A stretch of 20,006 bases of DNA from JBEKYD01 sp049509915. GTDB lineage: Bacteria > Acidobacteriota > Terriglobia > Bryobacterales > Bryobacteraceae. The stretch covers positions 1-20,006 of the forward strand of contig JBEKZL010000134.1 of NCBI GenBank assembly GCA_049509915.1, read 5' to 3'. Within the stretch, counting starts at the first letter, position 1; every line of letters begins with the position of its first letter. The notes beneath the pieces were generated by a model, which saw only the letters and a list, made by a program, of their open reading frames with translations, was not told where the DNA came from and did no database searches. The position numbers and the translations under genes are program-made. Shown piece by piece: positions 14,928 through 20,006 of the stretch.

Positions 14928-15883
14928 TCGCCACGCTCGATCAGAGCCGCCGCCAGCAGCGGAATCATCAGCTCATGATGTCCGGTAATGGCATATCCCT
15001 GCCCGCCCGAAGCCGCGTGCGGGCGCTCCACTACGTTTACTCGCGGGCGGTAGTGCTGCAGAAAATCGAAATTGACGGTGGTAAACCCGGCCAGCGGACG
15101 GCCCAGATTGCGGACCGCCGAAACCGCCTTCAAAAACACTTCCGGCAGCACGACCGCCGACCCCACGTTCAGGTAAACGCCGCCGCCATCGAGCTCCGCC
15201 AGCATCGAGCACAGCAGGCGAAAATCCAGGTGCGTGGCGGCGCCAATAGCCGCCCCGTCGGCCGCCGGATGGGTGTGCGGCGTATCCGTGCCGATGGCCA
15301 CGTGTACCGTCACCGGAGTGGAATTCCGGTACGCTCCCAGCAGCAGGCTGGAAGCGGCGTATGCCGGCGCGGCGCACAGTTCCAGCCATCGCCCCAGCGC
15401 TTCGCCCATCCCCAGTCCCTCGCTGACGCCGCCCTTGATGGCGCGGTTCATTTCGCGGCCCGTCTCCTCGGCCGAGCCGAATCGTCCGTCCGGCAGCGCC
15501 GCCTCCACGTCCTCGCTGGTATGTCCCGCCAGGGCGATCTCGAAATCGTGGATCGCGGCCGACCCGTTCAGCGCAAAGCCGGTCGCATACCCGCGGCGCA
15601 TCAGGTCCAGCAGCACCGGCGCCAGGCCGCACTTGATGACGTGGCCGCCCATGCCCCAAACAATGGCCCGCCCCGCCGCGCGCGCCTCGTACACGCGGTC
15701 CGTCACGGCGCGAAACGAGTTCGCGGCCAGAATCCGGGGCAGCGAATCCAGCCAGGCTCCCAGTCCCGAGCCCCGCGTGTACGGCGTGGCGAAGTCCGAC
15801 GCTTTCACTTTACCGTCGCGCTCGGCCAGACCGACGGTCTTCAGCTTGGCGAAATCGATCGGCCCCTGCCGGTACCGGCTCAT
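14924..15883 (-). CDS. Deoxyhypusine-synthase-like protein
   Basis: A 319-residue cytoplasmic protein. It resembles bacterial proteins annotated as deoxyhypusine-synthase-like: MGGHVIKCGLAPVLLDLMRR, ALNGSAAIHDFEIALAGHTS (about residues 113-132), AIGTDTPHTHPAADGAAIGA, and GGVYLNVGSAVVLPEVFLKA. The family fold binds NAD; in eukaryotes it joins spermidine to a lysine of eIF5A, but bacteria lack eIF5A, and bacterial relatives are poorly known or make polyamines. I see no obvious match to the eukaryotic catalytic lysine region, so the reaction is open. Its ATG overlaps the uvrA stop by 4 bases (ATGA), so it is probably translated together with uvrA. The stop also overlaps the next frame. Confidence 0.65.
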   Translation of the reverse strand: MSRYRQGPIDFAKLKTVGLAERDGKVKASDFATPYTRGSGLGAWLDSLPRILAANSFRAVTDRVYEARAAGRAIVWGMGGHVIKCGLAPVLLDLMRRGYATGFALNGSAAIHDFEIALAGHTSEDVEAALPDGRFGSAEETGREMNRAIKGGVSEGLGMGEALGRWLELCAAPAYAASSLLLGAYRNSTPVTVHVAIGTDTPHTHPAADGAAIGAATHLDFRLLCSMLAELDGGGVYLNVGSAVVLPEVFLKAVSAVRNLGRPLAGFTTVNFDFLQHYRPRVNVVERPHAASGGQGYAITGHHELMIPLLAAALIERGE

Positions 15884-18642
15884 GCCACCCTCCCGTTGCC
15901 GAGCGCCTTCCGCAGCGCCTCGGCGGTATAGCTTTTCTTCGAACGGCTCACCTGTTCGGGCGTCCCGCTGGCCACAATGCGGCCTCCATACTCGCCGCCG
16001 TCCGGCCCCAGGTCGACAATCCAGTCCGCGGTCTTGATCACGTCCAGATTATGTTCGATTACCACCACCGTATTGCCCAGCTCGACCAGCCGCTGCAGCA
16101 CGTCGAGCAGCTTGCGGACGTCGTCGAAATGCAGCCCGGTGGTGGGCTCGTCCAGCAGATAGAAGGTGCGCCCCGTCTGGCGTTTGCTCAATTCCCGTCC
16201 CAGCTTGATGCGCTGCGCTTCTCCGCCGGAAAGCGTAGTAGCGGACTGGCCCAGGTGTACGTACCCCAGGCCCACGTCCGCAAGGGTCTGCAGCTTGCCG
16301 CGGATCTGCGGCAGGTTCTCCATCAGCGGCAAGGCTTCTTCCACGGTAGCGTCCAGCAGGTCGGCTATCGAATAGCCCTTGAACTTCACCTCCAGCGTTT
16401 CCCGGTTGTAGCGCCGGCCGCGGCACACATCGCAGGTCACGTACACGTCGGGCAGAAAGTTCATCTCGATGCGCTTCAACCCGTCGCCCTGGCAAGCCTC
16501 GCAGCGGCCGCCCTTCACGTTGAAGCTGAAGCGGCCCGGCTTGTAGCCGCGCTCCCGCGATTCCGGCAGCATGGCATAGAGGTCGCGGATGGGGGTGAAC
16601 AGACCGGTATAGGTGGCTGGGTTCGAGCGCGGTGTGCGGCCGATCGGCGCCTGGTCGATACGGATCACTTTGTCGATCAGCTCGATCCCCTCGATGACGT
16701 CGTGCTCGCCTGGCTCGTCGTGCGACCCGTAGATTTCGCGCGCCAGTCTGCGGTACAAAATCTCGTTAACCAGAGTCGATTTGCCGCTGCCCGATACCCC
16801 GGTCACCACCGTCAGCAGGCCCAGCGGAATCTCCACGTCGATGTTCTTCAGGTTGTGCTCGCGGGCGCCGTGAATGGCCAGCCTACGGTCGCTCGGCGTG
16901 CGGCGGACCTCCGGCACCGCGATCCGGGCCGCTCCGGACAGGTAGTGTCCGGTGAGCGAATCGGGGTGGGCCGCGATCGCCGCCGGCGTGCCCGCCGCCA
17001 CCACCTTTCCGCCCAGCCGTCCGGCGCCCGGCCCCAGGTCGATCACATAATCGGCGCATTCGATGGTTTCGGCGTCGTGTTCTACTACCAGCACCGTGTT
17101 ACCCATGTCGCGCAGGTGCGCCAGGGTCTCGAGAAGCCGCCCGTTGTCCCGCGGGTGCAGCCCGATCGACGGCTCGTCCAGCACGTACAGCACGCCGCGC
17201 AGCTTCGACCCGATCTGGCTGGCCAGCCGGATGCGCTGCGACTCGCCTCCGGACAGCGTCGCCGCCGAACGGTCCAGGCTGAGGTAGTCCAGCCCCACGG
17301 CCGAGAGAAATTCCAGCCGCCGCCGGATCTCTTCCACCAGGCGGCCGGCGATTTCGAGCTCCCGGCCAGTGAATTCCCAATTCCTCACCGTCGTCAACGC
17401 GCGCGCCAGCGGCAGGCTCGTGAACTCCGCGATGGAGAAGTTCTTCACCCTCACTGCCAGGCTCTCCGGCCGCAGCCGCTTGCCATGGCACGCCGGACAT
17501 TCCACCGGCGAAAGATATTCGGAGATCCATTCCCGGTAGACGTCCGAAGCCGTTTCGAGCGCTTCGTCCAGAGTCCCCAGCAACCCCGGCATGTCTCCGG
17601 CGCCGTCGAGCAGAATCGCGCGCTGTTTCTGGGGGATCTCCTCGAAAGCGGTTTTCAGGTCGATCCGGTATTTGCGCGCCAGCGCTTCCAGCCGCTGCTG
17701 CACCTCCCACGAGCTGCCGCCCGGTCCCAATCCGCCGTCGAACAACGGCTTCGACGGGTCCACGATGGCTTTCGCCGCGTCGAATGTCCACTTGCTGCCC
17801 AGCCCGTGACATTCTTCACAGGCGCCATACGGGCTATTGAAGGAAAACGAGCGCGGCTCCAGTTGCGGGATACTGGTGCCGCAAGCCGTACATGCCAGCT
17901 CCTTCGAGTACAGCCGCTCCTCCCCGTTCACCACCGCGATCAGAACCAGGCCGCCGGCCAGTTTGGTGGCCGTCTCGATCGACGCCTCCAGCCGCTTCTC
18001 GATGCCGCTTTTGACCAGCAGACGGTCCACCACCACCTCGACGGTATGGTTGCGCCGCCGGTCGAGCACGATATTGTCGTCCAGCGAGCGCAGGATTCCG
18101 TCGATGCGGGCGCGCACGAAGCCTTGCCGCGCCAGCTTCTCCAGGTCTTTCTTGTATTCCCCTTTTCGCCCGCGCACCACCGGCGCCATCACCATGATCC
18201 GTTCGTCGGGTTTGAGCGCCAGCACGTGCTGCAGAATCTGCTCGGTGGTCTGGCGTGAAATCTCGTTGCCGCAGACCGGGCAGTGCGGCGTGCCCACGGA
18301 AGAATACAGGAGCCGGAGGTAATCGTAGATTTCGGTAATGGTACCTACCGTGGAACGTGGGCTACGGCTAGTAGTTTTCTGCTCGATCGAAATCGCCGGG
18401 CTCAAGCCGTCGATCGAATCGATGTCCGGCCGCTCCATCTGGTCCAGAAACTGCCGCGCGTAGGTGGATAGCGTCTCCACATAGCGCCGCTGGCCCTCCG
18501 CGTAGATGGTGTCGAACGCCAGCGAAGACTTCCCGGAGCCGCTCAGGCCGGTAATCACCGTCAGCGTGTTGCGCGGAATCTCGACATCGATATTTTTCAG
18601 GTTATGCTGGCGCGCGCCATGAACCGTGATGCGGTCGAGCAT
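15880..18642 (-). CDS. uvrA: Excinuclease ABC subunit A
   Basis: The 920-residue damage-recognition ATPase of nucleotide excision repair, which loads UvrB on damaged DNA. All expected elements are seen in order: first Walker A GLSGSGKSS (32-40); zinc module CxxC near residues 249 and 274; first ABC signature LSGGESQRIRLASQ near 463; second Walker A GVSGSGKST near 615; second zinc module CEACQGDG near 713 and CDVCRG near 736; second signature LSGGEAQRIKLG near 804; and Walker B regions LLDEPTTGLH and VLDEPSIGLH. The length is normal. It is the first gene of the long minus-strand run, divergent from the zinc-ribbon gene; no LexA-type site I could recognise is seen in the 104-bp space. Confidence 0.97.
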   Translation of the reverse strand: MLDRITVHGARQHNLKNIDVEIPRNTLTVITGLSGSGKSSLAFDTIYAEGQRRYVETLSTYARQFLDQMERPDIDSIDGLSPAISIEQKTTSRSPRSTVGTITEIYDYLRLLYSSVGTPHCPVCGNEISRQTTEQILQHVLALKPDERIMVMAPVVRGRKGEYKKDLEKLARQGFVRARIDGILRSLDDNIVLDRRRNHTVEVVVDRLLVKSGIEKRLEASIETATKLAGGLVLIAVVNGEERLYSKELACTACGTSIPQLEPRSFSFNSPYGACEECHGLGSKWTFDAAKAIVDPSKPLFDGGLGPGGSSWEVQQRLEALARKYRIDLKTAFEEIPQKQRAILLDGAGDMPGLLGTLDEALETASDVYREWISEYLSPVECPACHGKRLRPESLAVRVKNFSIAEFTSLPLARALTTVRNWEFTGRELEIAGRLVEEIRRRLEFLSAVGLDYLSLDRSAATLSGGESQRIRLASQIGSKLRGVLYVLDEPSIGLHPRDNGRLLETLAHLRDMGNTVLVVEHDAETIECADYVIDLGPGAGRLGGKVVAAGTPAAIAAHPDSLTGHYLSGAARIAVPEVRRTPSDRRLAIHGAREHNLKNIDVEIPLGLLTVVTGVSGSGKSTLVNEILYRRLAREIYGSHDEPGEHDVIEGIELIDKVIRIDQAPIGRTPRSNPATYTGLFTPIRDLYAMLPESRERGYKPGRFSFNVKGGRCEACQGDGLKRIEMNFLPDVYVTCDVCRGRRYNRETLEVKFKGYSIADLLDATVEEALPLMENLPQIRGKLQTLADVGLGYVHLGQSATTLSGGEAQRIKLGRELSKRQTGRTFYLLDEPTTGLHFDDVRKLLDVLQRLVELGNTVVVIEHNLDVIKTADWIVDLGPDGGEYGGRIVASGTPEQVSRSKKSYTAEALRKALGNGRVA

Positions 18643-18746
18643 AGTGGATAATTTTGACGAAAAGGGGAAACTTCTTATTGTCCCGCGTCTTGTCCTCCGT
18701 CCGCAAATTGCGCTATAAATAATTAAGACTGCTACGGCTTTTTCCC
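18643..18746. promoter_or_regulatory. Divergent promoter region between uvrA and the zinc-ribbon gene
   Basis: For the plus strand two candidate promoters are visible: TTGACG (18654-18659) with TATTGT (18676-18681) at 16 bases, and TTGTCC (18690-18695) with TATAAA (18714-18719) at 18 bases. The latter would place the start about 25 bases before the ATG. For uvrA I see no convincing -35/-10 pair. The stretch is AT-richer than the genes. Confidence 0.35.
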
Positions 18747-19151
18747 ATGATGAACTGTACCCATTGCGGCGGGAGGCTTCGAAGGATTCATCGCACTTTC
18801 TTCGAGCGCTTCAGCTTTTTGGGAGTCTACCAATGCCGGCGCTGCGAGCGCGTGCAGTATTTCCCGCGCCACTACCGTTTTCACCTGGGACCTTCGGCCC
18901 GCTGCCCGCGCTGCGGCACCTACCGGATCACGAAGCTGAAAGGCCTGGACAAAATCGACCCAATGGCTTCCGGATTTCTGAATTGGCTGGAGCGCAGAGC
19001 CGGCGGCCGTCTGCATCACTGTTGTTTCTGCCGGGTGCAGTTCTACGACCGCCGGGCTTTGGCGGCGGAAGCGCCACATCCGCCGGAGGAGTCCGGGGCC
19101 AGACAGGGCCAGCCGGTGGAAGCGGCGGCGGTTCCTCCGGATTCCCGGTAG
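18747..19151 (+). CDS. Small zinc-ribbon protein with four CxxC knuckles
   Basis: An unrecognised protein of 134 residues. It has four CxxC pairs: Cys4/Cys7, Cys30/Cys33, Cys53/Cys56 and Cys92/Cys95 (with an extra Cys93), which would form two zinc ribbons. Between them are aromatic and basic stretches (RTFFERFSFLGVYQ, YFPRHYRFHLG), and the last 30 residues are Ala/Pro/Glu-rich and probably disordered. It has no signal peptide or membrane helix, so it is cytoplasmic; a role in nucleic-acid or protein binding is only inferred from the ribbons. Two adjacent ATGs (18747, 18750) are possible starts. The rluD-like gene begins 37 bp after its stop, on the same strand, so the two may be co-transcribed. 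Confidence 0.75.
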   Translation: MMNCTHCGGRLRRIHRTFFERFSFLGVYQCRRCERVQYFPRHYRFHLGPSARCPRCGTYRITKLKGLDKIDPMASGFLNWLERRAGGRLHHCCFCRVQFYDRRALAAEAPHPPEESGARQGQPVEAAAVPPDSR

Positions 19152-19188
19152 GATAGCCCTCCTGGCCTGTCGGGCGTAGCCTGATTTC

Positions 19189-20006
19189 GTGCAATTCCTC
19201 GCTGAAGATCGCGATGCTGGCCGCCGTTTGGACCGCGTGGTGCATGACCGCTATCCCGGCGAAAGCCGGGCATTGGTTCAGGATTGGATAAAGACCGGGC
19301 GCGTGCTGGTGAATGGCTGCCCTCGCCGCGCCTCGTACCAGGTTCGTTCTGGCGAACTTATCGCCGCCGAACCTGCCCAGCGCCCTCCCTTATCCGCCTC
19401 TCCGGAACAGATCCCGTTGGCTATCCTATACGAGGACAAAGACTTGGTAGCCATCGATAAACCCGCTGGCATGGTCGTCCATGCCGGCGCCGGCGTCCAC
19501 TCCGGGACGCTGGTCAACGCCTTGCTCGGCCATTTCGGCTCCCTTTCCGCCGTCGGCGGACCCTTGCGCCCAGGCATAGTTCACCGCCTGGATCGCTTCA
19601 CCAGCGGGGTGTTGCTGGTGGCCAAGAACGACGCCGCGCACCGCAGCCTGGCCGTTCAGTTTGCCGCGAGGCGCGTGGAAAAGGTGTACCTGGCCCTGGT
19701 CCATGGCCGCCTCCCGGCCGACCGCGGACGCATCGAGCGCCCTATTGCCCGCGACCCGGTGCGCCGCATTCGCATGACCGCCAGGCTCGACTCCGGCCGC
19801 GCCGCCTGGAGCGAGTACCGGGTATTGCGCCGTTTCGCGAACTTTACCCTGCTGGAGGTCCGTATCGGCACTGGCCGCACGCACCAGATCCGCGTGCACT
19901 TGGCCAGTATCGGCCATCCCGTCGCCGGAGACACGCTCTACGGCGCCCCCGCCCAGGTCGAGGGAAGTCCAGCCCTGGGCCGCCATTTCCTGCATGCCCA
20001 CCGCAT
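19189..20006 (+). CDS. RluD-family 23S rRNA pseudouridine synthase, 3' end outside window
   Basis: The enzyme isomerises uridines in large-subunit rRNA (RluA/RluD family). The only available start is GTG at 19189, since an in-frame TAG lies at 19177-19179. Residues 11-45 form an S4-like RNA-binding domain (RRLDRVVHDRYPGESRALVQ...). The catalytic domain has the ligand loop LVAIDKPAGMVVHAGAG (about 86-102), HRLDRFTSG with catalytic Asp135, and GRTHQIRVHL (229-238). The window ends at about residue 273, so about 30-50 residues are missing. RluD itself cannot be told from RluA/RluC types on this evidence, but the N-terminal S4 domain favours RluC/RluD. It follows the zinc-ribbon gene. Confidence 0.92.
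   Translation, partial: MQFLAEDRDAGRRLDRVVHDRYPGESRALVQDWIKTGRVLVNGCPRRASYQVRSGELIAAEPAQRPPLSASPEQIPLAILYEDKDLVAIDKPAGMVVHAGAGVHSGTLVNALLGHFGSLSAVGGPLRPGIVHRLDRFTSGVLLVAKNDAAHRSLAVQFAARRVEKVYLALVHGRLPADRGRIERPIARDPVRRIRMTARLDSGRAAWSEYRVLRRFANFTLLEVRIGTGRTHQIRVHLASIGHPVAGDTLYGAPAQVEGSPALGRHFLHAHR

Noticed and set aside
16051..18258. Plus-strand open frame of 735 codons opposite uvrA
   Set aside because: Mirror of uvrA codons; composition is Gln/Arg/His-rich and no motif is seen.

Overview
The window looks like chromosomal DNA from a high-GC, Gram-negative bacterium. It has outer-membrane TolC/NodT-type channels, lipoprotein signal sequences, an RND pump and UvrA. The mix of families (a REYGSGG cytidylate-kinase-like protein, a four-knuckle zinc-ribbon protein, a deoxyhypusine-synthase-like protein, and short hairpin repeats with GGC/GTC-type loops) suggests Acidobacteriota, possibly a Solibacter/Bryobacter relative. 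That placement is an inference; no rRNA or other marker is present.

Layout. (1) Positions 1-997: a possible gene fragment at the left edge, a stretch with little content, then a cytidylate-kinase-like gene. (2) 1061-5387, minus strand: a complete three-part export operon read as TolC-type channel, HlyD/EmrA adaptor, DHA2 (EmrB/QacA) permease, with the kinase-like gene 63 bp beyond it. (3) 5388-5990: a junction between two efflux operons, holding an operator-like inverted repeat, two further palindromes and a decayed HigB/HigA-type toxin-antitoxin pair on the plus strand. (4) 5991-11881, minus strand: a second efflux operon (RND adaptor, HAE1-type RND permease, NodT-type outer-membrane lipoprotein). 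It sits behind a good sigma-70-like promoter at 12147-12176 and a leader that appears to be the remnant of another cytidylate-kinase-like gene. (5) 12230-18642, minus strand: a tightly packed run read as uvrA, deoxyhypusine-synthase-like protein, a repeat-derived open frame, CPBP membrane protease, mtnA, thioredoxin-like exported protein; most junctions overlap or lie within a few bases. (6) 18747-20006, plus strand: a zinc-ribbon protein and the first 273 codons of an RluD-type pseudouridine synthase, divergent from uvrA and cut by the window end.

How the genes work together. The two efflux operons each encode all parts of an envelope-spanning pump. No dedicated regulator is seen beside either. 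The uvrA run joins DNA repair, a methionine-salvage isomerase and redox/membrane functions with no obvious common pathway, so it may be an operon by proximity only.

The most unusual parts are the gene remains and small repeats: the broken toxin-antitoxin module whose antitoxin frame runs into the neighbouring pump gene, the kinase-like remnant in the RND leader, a 216-bp element bounded by 31-bp perfect inverted repeats and filled with back-to-back hairpins, and a 16-bp tandem triplet across the CPBP/mtnA junction. I did not find convincing evidence of a wholly new multi-gene system.
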